Origin: Microvirgula aerodenitrificans DSM 15089
GTDB lineage: Bacteria > Pseudomonadota > Gammaproteobacteria > Burkholderiales > Aquaspirillaceae
DNA length: 64,000 nucleotides
Reading direction: 5' to 3'
NCBI RefSeq assembly: GCF_000620105.1
Contig: NZ_JHVK01000004.1
Coordinates: 186,001 to 250,000, forward strand
Within the stretch, counting starts at the first letter, position 1, and each line of letters begins with the position of its first letter. The notes below the pieces were generated by a model. That model had not been told where the DNA came from. It did not search any database and saw only the letters and a program-made list of their open reading frames with translations. Position numbers and translations under genes: made by a program. Below, piece by piece: positions 53,773-63,983 of the stretch.

Positions 53773-54831
53773 ATGCAAATTATGACCTTTATACCCGACG
53801 ACGCACCGATGGCCGACGCCACGCCGCTGACTTTCACCGCAACCGGCAGCGAATACTTCCGCATCTGGATCGTCAATCTGTTCCTGTCCATCCTCACCCT
53901 CGGCATCTATTCCGCCTGGGCCAAGGTGCGCACGCTGCGCTACCTGTACCGCAACACGCAGCTGGACGGCCACGGTTTCGACTATCACGGCAACCCGCTC
54001 TCCATCCTCAAGGGCCGCATCATCGTCTTCGCGCTGGTGGTGGTGACGCAGGTGCTGGAGGGCATCCTGCCGCTGCTGTCGCTGGTACTGAGCGCGCTGT
54101 TCGTCGCCGTCCTGCCCTGGCTGATCATGCGCTCGCTGAGCTTCCGCATGGCCTATACCAGCCATCGCGGCCTGCGCTTCGGTTTCGATGGCCGGCTGGC
54201 CGGCGCCTACCGGACGCTGCTGCTGTGGCCGGTGCTGGCCCTGGTCTCGTGCGGCCTGCTGGCGCCGATCGCCTACCAGCGCTTCAAGCAATACCAGCAT
54301 GAGCACTCCCGCTACGGCAGCACCCCGTTCCATATCCGGCTGCGCACCGGCAGCGTGTACGGGCTGATGTTCGCCGTGATCGGCATGCTGATCGTCACCG
54401 GCGTCATTGTCGCCACGCTGACCTCGATCCTGCTGGATGGCGGCAATCTGGAAATGCCGGCCGTGTCGAGCCTGCTGATGATCGCGCTGCCGGCCTATGC
54501 CGGGATCTTCGCCATCAACGCCTTCATGGTGGCATCGCTGCAGAACCTGGTCTGGTCGGGCACCACGCTCGGCGACGACGCGCTGCGCTTCCGCAGCGAC
54601 GTGCGCACGCTGCCGCTGCTGGCCATTCTGGTCACCAACCTGCTGGGCATGATCGTCACCCTGGGCCTGTTCTACCCGTTCGCCCGCATCCGTCTGCTGC
54701 GCTACCGGCTGCAGCATGTCAGCGTGGCCGCCAGCGTGCCGCTCGACAGCTTCGCCGCCGGCCAGACGCAAGATGTTTCTGCGCTTGGCGACGCCATGAC
54801 GGACTGGTATGACATCGATATCAGTCTCTGA
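53773..54831 (+). CDS. DUF898 (YjgN) family membrane protein
   Basis: A 352-residue inner-membrane protein with about eight spans. The signature EYFRIWIVNLFLSILTLGIY followed by SAWAKVRTLRYLYRNTQLDG occurs near the N-terminus and is partly repeated in the second half (LLGMIVTLGLFYPFARIRLL). The function of DUF898 is unknown. The start is uncertain among ATGs at 53773, 53782 and 53809; none has a strong ribosome-binding site. Its last 23 bases overlap the next gene, an M48 peptidase. This adjacency is common, and a joint role in envelope quality control is possible (inference). Confidence 0.83.
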   Translation: MQIMTFIPDDAPMADATPLTFTATGSEYFRIWIVNLFLSILTLGIYSAWAKVRTLRYLYRNTQLDGHGFDYHGNPLSILKGRIIVFALVVVTQVLEGILPLLSLVLSALFVAVLPWLIMRSLSFRMAYTSHRGLRFGFDGRLAGAYRTLLLWPVLALVSCGLLAPIAYQRFKQYQHEHSRYGSTPFHIRLRTGSVYGLMFAVIGMLIVTGVIVATLTSILLDGGNLEMPAVSSLLMIALPAYAGIFAINAFMVASLQNLVWSGTTLGDDALRFRSDVRTLPLLAILVTNLLGMIVTLGLFYPFARIRLLRYRLQHVSVAASVPLDSFAAGQTQDVSALGDAMTDWYDIDISL

Positions 54832-55867
54832 TCCGGCCGGCCCGGCCAGGGTCGATGCCCGTCTGTTCGACGGCAAGACCGCGCAGGCCCGCGCGGTGGT
54901 GCTGTCGTTCCGCCATGGCGCGCTGCAGGTGCAGGGCGACGGCATCGCCTTCGAGGTCGCACCGCGCAGCGTGCAGCTGTCCGATGCCCACCGTCATGCC
55001 CCGCACCAGCTCGGTTTTCCCGACGGCAGCCTGTGCGAAGTCGACGATCAGCAGGGGCTGGAACGGCTGCTGGTGCAGGCCGGCATGCGCACCAGCCGCA
55101 TCGACCGCTGGCAGCAACACTGGCGGGCCGCGCTGCTGGCGTTGCTGCTGATGGTCGCCGTCATCGTCGGAGGCTACCGCTTCGCCCTGCCATGGGTGTC
55201 GGCGCAACTGGCCGCCGCCGTGCCGGATTCGGTCACGACGGTGATGGATGCGTCCACGCTCGACCTGCTCGATCGCAGCCTGATGCGTCCGACCACGCTG
55301 CCGGCCAGCCGGCAGGCGGCGCTGCGGGCGCGTTTCGCCGCGCTGGACGGTGTGCCGGCCGGGGCCGGGCCGCTGCTGTTCCGCGCCAGTGACATCGGTC
55401 CCAATGCCTTTGCCCTGCCGGGCGGCACGCTGGTCATGACCGACGAACTGGTGGCCCTGAGCCGCGATGACGACGCGCTGATCGGTGTGCTGCTGCACGA
55501 GGCAGGCCACGTCGACCGGCGACACGCGCTGCGGCAGATGGTGCAGACCACGGTGGTCGGCAGCGCATTCGCCTTCTGGCTCGGCGACTTCTCCAGCCTG
55601 CTGGCGGTCTTGCCGGCCACCTGGCTCGAACTGCGCCATTCGCGCGACGACGAGACCGAGGCCGACGAATACGCGATCCGGCTGCTGCATATGAATGGCC
55701 TGCACGCCGCGCCGCTGGCCGCGCTGCTTGGCCGGCTCGACGCCGCACATGCGCCATCGGCGGCGGATGCGCACCAGCGGAACATGGAGTGGGCATCGAC
55801 CCACCCGGACACCGCCGGACGAATTGCCCGGCTGCGTCAGGCGGACCGCGAGCGCTTCCCGGGCTGA
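54809..55867 (+). CDS. M48-family membrane metalloprotease
   Basis: A 352-residue protein: a cytosolic or periplasmic N-terminal domain (about 1-105), one membrane span (RAALLALLLMVAVIVGGY, about 110-127) and an M48 peptidase domain with the zinc motif LLHEAGHVDRRHAL near 228 and the third ligand in DDETEADEYAI near 270. HtpX/Oma1-like enzymes of this clan degrade damaged envelope proteins. It begins inside the DUF898 gene, so the two are translationally coupled. A 72-base gap separates it from tcdA. Confidence 0.88.
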   Translation: MTSISVSDPAGPARVDARLFDGKTAQARAVVLSFRHGALQVQGDGIAFEVAPRSVQLSDAHRHAPHQLGFPDGSLCEVDDQQGLERLLVQAGMRTSRIDRWQQHWRAALLALLLMVAVIVGGYRFALPWVSAQLAAAVPDSVTTVMDASTLDLLDRSLMRPTTLPASRQAALRARFAALDGVPAGAGPLLFRASDIGPNAFALPGGTLVMTDELVALSRDDDALIGVLLHEAGHVDRRHALRQMVQTTVVGSAFAFWLGDFSSLLAVLPATWLELRHSRDDETEADEYAIRLLHMNGLHAAPLAALLGRLDAAHAPSAADAHQRNMEWASTHPDTAGRIARLRQADRERFPG

Positions 55868-55939
55868 TAGACGACGCGATGCTTGCGCCGGGGCGGCACC
55901 GGCGCTAGCATCCGCCGTTTTTTCAAGAACTTGCCTGCC

Positions 55940-56779
55940 ATGACCGCGCCCGACCTTGACCGCCGATTCGGCGGGATGAACCGCCTGTATGGCGACGATG
56001 CCGCCCTTCGCATCCGCGCGGCGCACGTCTGTGTCATCGGGATCGGCGGGGTGGGCAGCTGGGCAGCGGAGGCGCTGGCCCGCTCAGGGGTCGGCAGGCT
56101 GACACTGATCGACCTGGACAATGTCAACGAATCCAATGTGAACCGTCAGATCCATGCACTGGACGGCGTGTTCGGCCAGCCCAAGGTCGAGGCCATGGCC
56201 GCCCGCCTGCGCGCCATCCACCCGCAGTGCGAGATCCGGCTGATCGAGGATTTCGTCACCGTCGACAACGTTGCCGATTTGCTGGCTGGCCCGTTCGACG
56301 CCGTTGTCGATGCGATCGACGACATTCGTGCCAAGGCAGCGATCGCGGCGCACTGTCACCGGGCGCGAATCCCGCTGGTGGTCAGCGGCGGCGCCGGCGG
56401 CCGCGTTGACCCGACCCGGGTGCAGGTCGACGACCTGTCGCGGGTGACCGGCGACGCCGTCTGTGCCCGGCTGCGCTATACGCTGCGCCGCGGCTACGGT
56501 TTCCCGCGCGAGGCCGGGCGCAAATTCGGCATCGAGTGCGTGTATTCGGCCGAGCCGATACGCCGCCCGCAGGCCGGCGCCGCCTGTGACACCGGTACCG
56601 CCCCGCAGGGACTGGCCTGTGCCGGCTATGGCTCGGCAGTCACCGTGACCGCCGTGTTCGGCCTGGTCGCGGTCAGCCGTGTACTGGCACGGCTGACCCG
56701 GGTTGCGCCGGCAAACCGGGACGAGGCGACGGACGGCAACACCGGCGGGCAAACGACGGAACAGCACACCAGCTGTTGA
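55940..56779 (+). CDS. tcdA: tRNA threonylcarbamoyladenosine dehydratase
   Basis: A 279-residue E1-like enzyme (formerly CsdL/YgdL) that cyclises t6A37 of tRNA to ct6A with ATP. The Rossmann motif VCVIGIGGVGSWAAEALARS is near 32-51, and LIDLDNVNESNVNRQ near 61-75 carries the ATP and metal residues. The length matches TcdA, which lacks the zinc-binding CxxC pairs of MoeB/ThiF. Its C-terminal tail (DGNTGGQTTEQHTSC) is longer than usual. It converges with ruvB across a 30-base gap. Confidence 0.92.
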   Translation: MTAPDLDRRFGGMNRLYGDDAALRIRAAHVCVIGIGGVGSWAAEALARSGVGRLTLIDLDNVNESNVNRQIHALDGVFGQPKVEAMAARLRAIHPQCEIRLIEDFVTVDNVADLLAGPFDAVVDAIDDIRAKAAIAAHCHRARIPLVVSGGAGGRVDPTRVQVDDLSRVTGDAVCARLRYTLRRGYGFPREAGRKFGIECVYSAEPIRRPQAGAACDTGTAPQGLACAGYGSAVTVTAVFGLVAVSRVLARLTRVAPANRDEATDGNTGGQTTEQHTSC

Positions 56780-56809
56780 CCGGCAGTCCCCGCCCCGGCT
56801 GCCACCGCC

Positions 56810-57844
56810 CTAGACGGACGGCGCATCCAGCCCGAAATGGCTCCACGACAGCGCCGTCGCCATGCGGCCGCGCGGCGTACGCTGCAGATAGCCCTGCTGG
56901 ATCAGATATGGCTCGATGACGTCCTCGATGGTATCGGTCGATTCCCCGATCGCGGCGGCCACGTTGTCGAGGCCGACCGGCCCGCCGGCAAACTTGTTCA
57001 GAATGGCATCGAGCAGCTTGCGGTCCATCACGTCGAGCCCGGCCGGATCGACATCGAGCATTGCCAGAGCGGCATCGGCAACGGCGGCGGTCACGCGGCC
57101 GTCGTGCTTGACGTCGGCGTAGTCGCGCACCCGGCGCAGCAAGCGGTTGGCAATCCGCGGCGTGCCGCGGGCACGGCGGGCGATCTCGAAGGCGCCGTCA
57201 TCGGCCAGATCCACGTTCAGCAGACCGGCCGACCGGGTCACGATCTGCTTCAGCTCGTCGGCGGTATAGAACTCCAGCCGCGCCACGATGCCGAAGCGGT
57301 CGCGCAGCGGGTTGGTCAGCATGCCGGCGCGGGTCGTCGCCCCGACCAGCGTGAACGGCGGCAGGTCGAGTTTGACCGAACGGGCGGCCGGCCCTTCGCC
57401 GATCATGATGTCGAGCTGGTAGTCCTCCAGCGCCGGATAGAGGATTTCCTCCACCACCGGCGACAGGCGGTGAATTTCGTCGATGAACAGCACATCGTGC
57501 GGTTCCAGATTGGTCAGCAGCGCCGCCAGGTCGCCGGCACGCTCCAGGACCGGACCACTGGTCTGGCGCAGGTTGACCCCCAGCTCGCGCGCCACGATAT
57601 GGGCCAGCGTGGTCTTGCCCAGCCCCGGCGGTCCGAACAGCAGCACATGGTCCAGCGCCTCGCCGCGCATCTTGGCCGCCTCGATAAAGATGGTCAGCTG
57701 TTCGCGCGCCTTGTGCTGGCCGACATAGTCGTCGAGCTGCTTCGGGCGCAGTGCACGCTCCAGCGCTTCTTCCTGGTTGGACAGCGGGCGGGGCGCAACG
57801 ACGCGTTCGGGCGCACCGCTGGTAAGGGAGTCGGTTTCAATCAT
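56810..57844 (-). CDS. ruvB: Holliday junction helicase motor RuvB
   Basis: A 344-residue AAA+ ATPase. Walker A is [15 protein letters not shown] near 57-71, Walker B is [12 protein letters not shown], and sensor I and the arginine finger follow in LVGATTRAG and RDRFG. The C-terminal winged helix ([13 protein letters not shown]) binds DNA. It drives branch migration with RuvA, encoded at 44.6-45.2 kb. It begins at the ATG at 57844; a longer in-frame start at 57883 is unlikely. Confidence 0.97.
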   Translation of the reverse strand: MIETDSLTSGAPERVVAPRPLSNQEEALERALRPKQLDDYVGQHKAREQLTIFIEAAKMRGEALDHVLLFGPPGLGKTTLAHIVARELGVNLRQTSGPVLERAGDLAALLTNLEPHDVLFIDEIHRLSPVVEEILYPALEDYQLDIMIGEGPAARSVKLDLPPFTLVGATTRAGMLTNPLRDRFGIVARLEFYTADELKQIVTRSAGLLNVDLADDGAFEIARRARGTPRIANRLLRRVRDYADVKHDGRVTAAVADAALAMLDVDPAGLDVMDRKLLDAILNKFAGGPVGLDNVAAAIGESTDTIEDVIEPYLIQQGYLQRTPRGRMATALSWSHFGLDAPSV

Positions 57845-57962
57845 GAGCTGGCTTCTTGCGGATTGGCGGCCCCGTCGGCACAACGCGGCCAGGCGCGGAA
57901 ATGTGCCAAGTGTAGCCGCCGTCAGCCCGATGCTGGTCAGAATTCGGCTGACAGCCGCCCGT

Positions 57963-58919
57963 TCAATTCAGGGCGGATGCCGCCATCGCCCCCAGCAGCC
58001 GGCGCTTGAATGCCGGGGCCGCGCCAAACTGCTCGCGCAGCAGGGAGATAAACAGGCGTACCCGGGCAGGCAGGTGCTTGCGGCTGGGGTAGATGGCATA
58101 GATGCCCCCGGCCGACAGGTTCCATTCCGGCAGCACATGGACCAGACGGCCGGCCGCCAGATCGTCGGCGACCAGAAAGTCCGGCAGTTCCGTCACACCG
58201 CCACCCGCCAGCGCCAGATTCCGCATGATGCTGGTGCTGTTGGCGCGCAGACGCCCCTTGACCAGCACTTTTTCGTCCTTGTCACCGGGACGGGAGAACA
58301 CCCAGTGCCAGGACTGCGCGCTGGTTTCATGCGCGATCAGCGAATGCTCCAGCAGATCCTGCGGCGTGCAGATCCGGTCGTGACGCGTCAGATAGTCGCG
58401 GCTGGCCACCAGGCTCTGGCGGCAGTCCGCGAGCTTGACCGCATGCAGGCTGGAGTCCCGCGGCTGGCCGACGCGGATGTCGATGTCGACCCGCGAGGCC
58501 AGCAGATCGATGTGGTTTTCCGTGGCCATCAGGTCGAACGTGACCTCCGCGTATTGTCCGGCAAACGCCACGGCACTTTCGGTCAGATAGTGCAGGATCA
58601 GATAATCCGGCGCGGCAATGCGCAACAGCCCGTGCGGATATTCGTGATCGCTGCGGACCACGGCCACCGCATCACGGTATTCATCAATGATCCGCCGACA
58701 GGCCTGCAGGAATTTCTCGCCGGCAGGTGTCAGTGACATGCTCCGTGTCGTGCGCAGCACCAATTGTGCATTCACGTAGGTCTCGAGTTTCTTGATGCGC
58801 TCGCTGACGACGGAATGACTGACTCTCAGTGCTGCCGCTGCGGCGGTAAAAGAACCTTCTTCGCCCAGTGCCACAAAGGCAAGCACGCACTCCGGGTGCA
58901 GGATTTTGTAATTGTCCAT
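57963..58919 (-). CDS. LysR-type transcriptional regulator
   Basis: A 318-residue LysR protein: N-terminal winged helix (about 8-66; [20 protein letters not shown], then VSERIKKLE) and a periplasmic-binding-like effector domain (about 95-300) with [12 protein letters not shown] and the usual [15 protein letters not shown]. It belongs to the CrgA/DmlR-like group that often controls a neighbouring gene. None of the adjacent genes is an obvious metabolic target, so its effector and regulon are unknown. The ATG at 58919 gives standard spacing to the helix-turn-helix. Confidence 0.9.
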   Translation of the reverse strand: MDNYKILHPECVLAFVALGEEGSFTAAAAALRVSHSVVSERIKKLETYVNAQLVLRTTRSMSLTPAGEKFLQACRRIIDEYRDAVAVVRSDHEYPHGLLRIAAPDYLILHYLTESAVAFAGQYAEVTFDLMATENHIDLLASRVDIDIRVGQPRDSSLHAVKLADCRQSLVASRDYLTRHDRICTPQDLLEHSLIAHETSAQSWHWVFSRPGDKDEKVLVKGRLRANSTSIMRNLALAGGGVTELPDFLVADDLAAGRLVHVLPEWNLSAGGIYAIYPSRKHLPARVRLFISLLREQFGAAPAFKRRLLGAMAASALN

Positions 58920-59589
58920 AGGAATAAAACCAATTGTTATTTCGATCAGGCCTTCAAAGCGAAGGAGAATGAGCTTTCGTCCCGTCGCCACCGTGTGGGG
59001 AATCAGGGATGAAGCCACCACCTATTTCCAATCACTGCTCACTGTCTGTCACCGAAAGGCCAGATAGCTGCAATCCACGTTTACAATCATAGGTGTATGT
59101 AAGTTGCCAGACAATAGACTTCGGACGAGCGGCGGCTACCGGCTTTTTCTGGCAGGCGAGAAAACAGGCGATGCAAAATCCAAGTTTTCCGGCATCCAAA
59201 AATTGCAATGTAATAAAAACGCACTGGCTCCGGCGTTTGGCAGCCTCGCACCGTCACTACATTACCGTGTCCTTGACGCAAGTAGCATAAAAACTATTCG
59301 ATCCCATAGACATATGTTTTTGCAGAAAATGCTGGCTGTTTTCCTCGCGCCGGATAAATAAAACGGATTTCCACCATATAATCTGCCGGCATCCCATAAA
59401 TGATTTACCTGAATAACCAACAGGTGTTTTTTTGCAGCAACTATATAATTAACACCATTCCGCAGAATCCCTGCCCTGATTCAAGATAAAAATCCGCAGG
59501 CCGATGTTCCGGGCACACCAGGCATTTTTCCGGAACGAGCGGTTACCTCTTCGGTACCCGGTTGAAATTTGACAAGGACGGGGAAAATT
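58920..59589. other. Long AT-rich intergenic region
   Basis: About 670 bases without a supportable gene, much more AT-rich than the surrounding coding DNA, between the LysR gene (leftward) and the EAL gene (rightward). Short open frames (for example 59104-59361) lack ribosome-binding sites and family resemblance. A TATAAT at 59444-59449 is a good -10 box, but no convincing -35 element precedes it. Upstream of LysR it presumably also holds that gene's promoter. Confidence 0.45.
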
Positions 59590-60804
59590 TTGAACGTCTT
59601 GCAGGAGAAATTACGCTCTCCCGCCAATCGGCAGCCCTTTGCCCTTGGCGTACTGACTCTCAGCGATTACCACGCCATGCTGGCAATTGACGGACGGGCC
59701 CGCGCACAGGCGCAAATCCGGCTGATCTGCGATCTGCTGGAACAGCACAGCTGCCACATTGCCGATGACAGTCTGGCTTTTGTGCTTCCGTACCAGGCCG
59801 GGCAGGACCTGCAGATCCTCGGCAATGCCCTGCTGGCCCGCATCACCAGCGTGCGCCAGATGCGCTCCAGCGAGTCACTGCCGATCCCGGTCCACCTCAT
59901 CCTGCTGGCGGCCCACACCCCCGTCCATTCGCCGGACAGCCTCATCGACCGGGCGCTGGTGGCCAGCCAGCGGGCCGGGCCGGCCGCCCACTCCCGCCTG
60001 ACGCTGATCGACGACGCCGAACAACTGGACGAGAGAATCGAGCCGCTGCGCAGGGAGGACAGGGTCCGCGGGGCACTGGAAGCCGATCGTCTCACGCTGT
60101 ACTCGCAGCGCATCCTGCCGCTCGACTCGATCGGCAGCGATTGCTATCACCATGAAATCCTGGCCCGCCTGACCGACCACGACGGCGCGCTGTGGATGCC
60201 GGACTCCTTCCTGCCGGAGGCGGAGAGACTCGGCCTGATGCCGGAGCTGGATCGCCGGGTCGTCGACCGCGCCTATGCCTGGCTGGCAAACCATCGTCCG
60301 GGCGGCAACACGCCGTGCCGGTGGACCGCCATCAATCTGTCCGCGCACAGCCTGACGGAAACCGACCTGCCCGCGTTCATCGAAGCCCGCCAGCGTGAGC
60401 ACCGCATCAATCCGGCGGAAATCTGCTTTGAGCTGACGGAAACCAGCCGCATCAGGGATCTGCCGCGCGCCATCGCCGTGATGCAGCGGCTGCGGGAGTA
60501 CGGCTACCGCTTCGCACTGGACGACTATGGCAGCGGCAGCGCCACGCTGTCCTATCTGCGCGACCTGCCCGTCGACCTGGTCAAGATCGACGGCAGCTTC
60601 ATCATTGGCCTGGACCAGAGCCCGCTGAACCGCGATCTGGTCCGCGAGCTGTGCCGAACCTGCCGGCACCTCGGCAAGCAGATCGTGGCCGAGAAGGTCG
60701 AGAACATGCAGGTACTCGACTGCGTCACCGGACTGGGCATCGACTATGCCCAGGGCTATGCGATCGAAAAACCCGTTCCGCTGAATCAGCTCGAACCTCA
60801 CTGA
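59590..60804 (+). CDS. EAL-domain c-di-GMP phosphodiesterase
   Basis: A 404-residue cytosolic protein: an N-terminal domain of about 150 residues that looks like a GGDEF fold without GGDEF, and an EAL domain (about 160-400). Residues for metal and substrate binding are present: YHHEILARL (E of EAL), INLSAHSL, ICFELTETS, ALDDYGSGS, LVKIDGSFI, VAEKVEN and YAQGYAI. The canonical DDFG and AEGVE are DDYG and AEKVE, a mild change. No usual start exists; TTG at 59590 follows AGGACGGGG and was chosen. It is followed by a chemoreceptor gene after 18 bases, so the two may share a transcript. Confidence 0.85.
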   Translation: MNVLQEKLRSPANRQPFALGVLTLSDYHAMLAIDGRARAQAQIRLICDLLEQHSCHIADDSLAFVLPYQAGQDLQILGNALLARITSVRQMRSSESLPIPVHLILLAAHTPVHSPDSLIDRALVASQRAGPAAHSRLTLIDDAEQLDERIEPLRREDRVRGALEADRLTLYSQRILPLDSIGSDCYHHEILARLTDHDGALWMPDSFLPEAERLGLMPELDRRVVDRAYAWLANHRPGGNTPCRWTAINLSAHSLTETDLPAFIEARQREHRINPAEICFELTETSRIRDLPRAIAVMQRLREYGYRFALDDYGSGSATLSYLRDLPVDLVKIDGSFIIGLDQSPLNRDLVRELCRTCRHLGKQIVAEKVENMQVLDCVTGLGIDYAQGYAIEKPVPLNQLEPH

Positions 60805-60822
60805 GCCTCCTCCGAGTCACAC

Positions 60823-62439
60823 ATGAAAATATCGACCCGCCTCTATGCGCTGTGCAGCACCGGCATCATCGGCCTGCTGATTGTGTCCCTTTCCGCCCTG
60901 CTGGCCTTCGGCAGCATCCGGACCTCCATCGCCAGCATCACCGACGATTCACTGCCGTCGGTCAAGGCACTGGCAGAGCTGCAGGACCAGTTTTCAACCC
61001 TGCGCCACAATATGCTGCTGCATGTCCTGAGCCTTCACGCCGAAGACAAGGCCGCATTGCGCGCGAATATCGCCGAAGGCAGCAAATGGCTGAACGAGCA
61101 CTTCAAATACTATGCCGACAACCTGGCCACGAATGCGCAGGACACAGCCAACATCAAGGTGCTGCAGACGGAAGTGGAGCGCTATCAGGCGCTGATGTAC
61201 CAGGTGCTGGCATTGTCCGACCTCGGGCAGACCGACCAGGCGGCCGCCATGATCGCCCAGGCCACACGCCCTCAAGGGAAAGTAACCCTCGAGACCTTCA
61301 AGCGAACCGTCGACTTCAACATCTCGGTACTGGATCAGTCCGAGCAGGACGTGGACGAATCGATCGACAATGCCCGACTGGTGCTGCTGGGGGTGACAAC
61401 CGTGGTCGTCTTGCTGCTGCTGGGCGGCGGCATCTGGGCGGTCAGGACCATTTACGGGCCGATGACGTCCCTGCGCGACGGGCTGAACCAGCTTGCCCGG
61501 GATTTCGACTTCACCCGCCGCTTCCGGCGCCGGCAACAAGACGAAATCAGTGAGACCTACCAGGCGCTGAACGGGCTGCTGGACGTACTGCAGGGCAGTT
61601 TCCAGCGCCTCCACACCCTGGGCAGCAATGTGAATGCAGCGGCGGAAACGGTGGCAGCCGCCTCGGCTGACGTCTCGCAGGCCTCGCTGCAGGTCAGCGA
61701 ATCGGCGGCCAGCATGTCGGCGGCCGTCGAGCAGATGACCGTCAGTGTGACCCATGCGGCCGACCGCGCCGAACAGGCCAGTCACAGCAGCCAGCAGGCC
61801 GGCAAGGAAGCCAGCCATGGCGGCGAAGTCATCGACGACACCATCCGCGGCTTCCGCAACACCGAGTCGACCGTGCAGCTGGCCGCAGGCCAGATCGAGC
61901 AGTTGAAGGCCCATACTGCGGCCATTGGCACGGTCATCGCCGTGATCAAGGATATCGCCGAACAGACCAATCTGCTGGCGCTGAACGCGGCGATCGAAGC
62001 CGCCCGCGCCGGCGAGTCCGGCCGCAGCTTTGCCGTGGTCGCCGATGCAGTCCGCATGCTGGCCGAGCGAACGGCAACCTCGACGCAGGAGATCACCCGG
62101 ACCGTGCGCCTGATCCAGCAGGGGGCCAATGAAACCGTGGAGTCGATGCAGGGTGTCGTGTCCCTGCTTGGCCACGGCATGAGCCAGGCGGAACTGGCCA
62201 CGGTCGCCATTCAGCGCATCATCGACAGCACGGACGGCACGGTGACCCAGGTGGCGGAAATTTCCGGTTCGATGCGCGAACAGTCGCTGACCAGCACCAG
62301 CATTGCCCAGGGGGTCGAACATATCGCCCGGATGACCGAGCAGAGCCATACCAGCGCCACGCATACGGCGGCGTCGGCCGCCTCCCTGCGCGAGGCGGCC
62401 GCCGAGATGCAGGACACCCTCCAGGCCTTCCGCGTCTAG
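60823..62439 (+). CDS. Methyl-accepting chemotaxis protein
   Basis: A 538-residue transmembrane receptor: first span ([17 protein letters not shown], about 14-30), a periplasmic four-helix-bundle sensor (about 35-185), a second span ([21 protein letters not shown], split around 188-208), HAMP (about 210-265) and the signalling hairpin (about 350-400) with [19 protein letters not shown] intact. It therefore should couple to CheA and CheW. The ligand is unknown; the 4HB_MCP fold often senses amino acids or small organic acids. It has no CheR-docking pentapeptide at its C-terminus (it ends in QAFRV). Confidence 0.92.
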   Translation: MKISTRLYALCSTGIIGLLIVSLSALLAFGSIRTSIASITDDSLPSVKALAELQDQFSTLRHNMLLHVLSLHAEDKAALRANIAEGSKWLNEHFKYYADNLATNAQDTANIKVLQTEVERYQALMYQVLALSDLGQTDQAAAMIAQATRPQGKVTLETFKRTVDFNISVLDQSEQDVDESIDNARLVLLGVTTVVVLLLLGGGIWAVRTIYGPMTSLRDGLNQLARDFDFTRRFRRRQQDEISETYQALNGLLDVLQGSFQRLHTLGSNVNAAAETVAAASADVSQASLQVSESAASMSAAVEQMTVSVTHAADRAEQASHSSQQAGKEASHGGEVIDDTIRGFRNTESTVQLAAGQIEQLKAHTAAIGTVIAVIKDIAEQTNLLALNAAIEAARAGESGRSFAVVADAVRMLAERTATSTQEITRTVRLIQQGANETVESMQGVVSLLGHGMSQAELATVAIQRIIDSTDGTVTQVAEISGSMREQSLTSTSIAQGVEHIARMTEQSHTSATHTAASAASLREAAAEMQDTLQAFRV

Positions 62440-62446
62440 TGTCGCC

Positions 62447-63943
62447 TCAGACGTCCGTCTCCAGCGTGGTCAGCTGCTCGGCAGCCGGCAGCCGGGGATC
62501 TGCCTCGCACAGACGCATGCTGAACGACAGCCGTTCGGCGGCGTCGCCGTCACCGAGCGCCAGCTCGGAGAAGGCCAGCGACAGGCTGTCGAGCAGCGCC
62601 TGCGCGGCTTCCAGCCCGGTATCGGGCAGCACCAGCACGAAGGCGTCGCCATCGACACGCCCGATCAGGTCGTTGCGGCGCAGCCGCTTGCGCAGGAAGC
62701 GCGCCCAGGTCGCCAGCACCCGGTCGCCGGCGGCATAGCCCCGGCGCCGGTTGAACGACGAGAAGCTGTTCAGGTCGACCAGCGCCAGCACCAGTGGCTG
62801 CGCGCTGCGTGCCACGCGCGACAGTTCCTCGTCCAGCCGTTCGCACAGCGCCTGGACCGTCAGCGCCCCGGTCAGCGCGTCGCGCTGGCTCAGTCCGAGC
62901 TGCAGCCGGCGGCGGCGGCCGGCACGCTGGACCGCCACCAGCAGTTCATCGGTCGCGACCGGCCGCGCCAGCCAGTATTCGATGCTTTCGTCGGACAGCC
63001 GTCGCTGCGGCTGCAGCGCCTCGCTGGCCAGCATCAGGACCGGCATCGGCGGTACCGGGCAGGTCTGCCGCACCACCCGGGCAAAATCCAGGCCGTCGCA
63101 GTCAGGCAGGATGCGGTTGACCAGCAGCACGTCCGGGTGATTGCGCAACATGCTGTCGTAGCCTTCGGCGCCGGAAGAGGCCAGCAGGACCTCGATGCCG
63201 GCAGCGGTCAGCGCGTCGGCATACCAGTGGACCAGATCGACCTGCGGGTCGATCACCAGGACGCGCAACGGCTGGCTGTCCGCCAGCGGGACCGCCAGCG
63301 CCGTCAGCAGTTCGTCGTGACCGACCGGCCATGGCAGGAACACGCTCGCCCCCAGCCGGACGGCGGCAATGCGGCTGGCAAAGTCCGATTCCGGCGACAG
63401 GACGACGAACGGTATGTGGGCCAGCCGGGTCCGCGCCAGCGCCGAAATCGCCGCATCGTGGCGGCTGTCGGTACGCACCAGCGCCAGCGCGGCCGGCTGA
63501 AAAGTGTCCAGCGCGGCGATCAGCGCATCCGGGTCCGGGTGGACGCTGAGCGTTACGCCATAGCGGGCCAGCGACTGTTCCAGCGCCGCGACGTCATCGC
63601 CGGGCCCGGCCAGCAGCAGGATGCCGCCATGCACCACCGGCAGGCCCGGCGGCGGCGAGGCCAGCTTGCGGCTGGCCTTGAGCCGGGCGAGACGGGCCGC
63701 CAGCGCCTGGGTCAGGTCGGCCGGCGGGTGCCCGGTCTGCCTGGCCTCGCGAACGGCATCGTGCAGTGAATGCGCCAGGGTCTGGGCAGCGGCGACCAGC
63801 TCATCCTCGCCATCGCGCTCGGCCTGGCATTTCAGGTTCAGCGCCAGATAGGCGAGGTGAGCCGCCAGTGGCGTATCCCAGCCACGGCCCAGCAAGGCGA
63901 GGCCCCGCTCGATGTCGGTCAATTCTCGGGACAGGTCTGGCAT
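62447..63943 (-). CDS. Double pseudo-receiver with degenerate GGDEF domain
   Basis: A 498-residue protein: N-terminal helical region (about 1-105), a first receiver-like domain (about 108-225), a second (about 230-350) and a GGDEF domain (about 355-485). The GGDEF motif is DGDAF near 429 (IGRVDGDAFVLVL), so the catalytic Glu is Ala. The phospho-acceptor position of the second receiver is Asn (VLLVNRILPDCDG, near 273), that of the first is Arg or Thr (LALVRTDS), and the switch Lys is Arg (ARPVA). It is unlikely to be phosphorylated or to make c-di-GMP. GGAG precedes the ATG at 63943. It converges with the chemoreceptor gene. Confidence 0.82.
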   Translation of the reverse strand: MPDLSRELTDIERGLALLGRGWDTPLAAHLAYLALNLKCQAERDGEDELVAAAQTLAHSLHDAVREARQTGHPPADLTQALAARLARLKASRKLASPPPGLPVVHGGILLLAGPGDDVAALEQSLARYGVTLSVHPDPDALIAALDTFQPAALALVRTDSRHDAAISALARTRLAHIPFVVLSPESDFASRIAAVRLGASVFLPWPVGHDELLTALAVPLADSQPLRVLVIDPQVDLVHWYADALTAAGIEVLLASSGAEGYDSMLRNHPDVLLVNRILPDCDGLDFARVVRQTCPVPPMPVLMLASEALQPQRRLSDESIEYWLARPVATDELLVAVQRAGRRRRLQLGLSQRDALTGALTVQALCERLDEELSRVARSAQPLVLALVDLNSFSSFNRRRGYAAGDRVLATWARFLRKRLRRNDLIGRVDGDAFVLVLPDTGLEAAQALLDSLSLAFSELALGDGDAAERLSFSMRLCEADPRLPAAEQLTTLETDV

Positions 63944-63977
63944 GCAGGGCTCCGGGCGCACAGTCAGGCGCCGCTGT

Positions 63978-63983
63978 TATAAT
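63978..63983 (+). promoter_or_regulatory. Consensus -10 box (TATAAT) facing right
   Basis: TATAAT lies just upstream of the right edge, in the 57-base region divergent from the receiver/GGDEF gene. No clear -35 hexamer precedes it at 16-18 bases. It probably drives a gene that begins beyond the window. Confidence 0.5.

Noticed and set aside
59104-59361. 85-codon open frame in the gap before the EAL gene
   Set aside because: No ribosome-binding site, no recognisable family and no neighbour relation; the AT-rich stretch gives several such frames in all phases.
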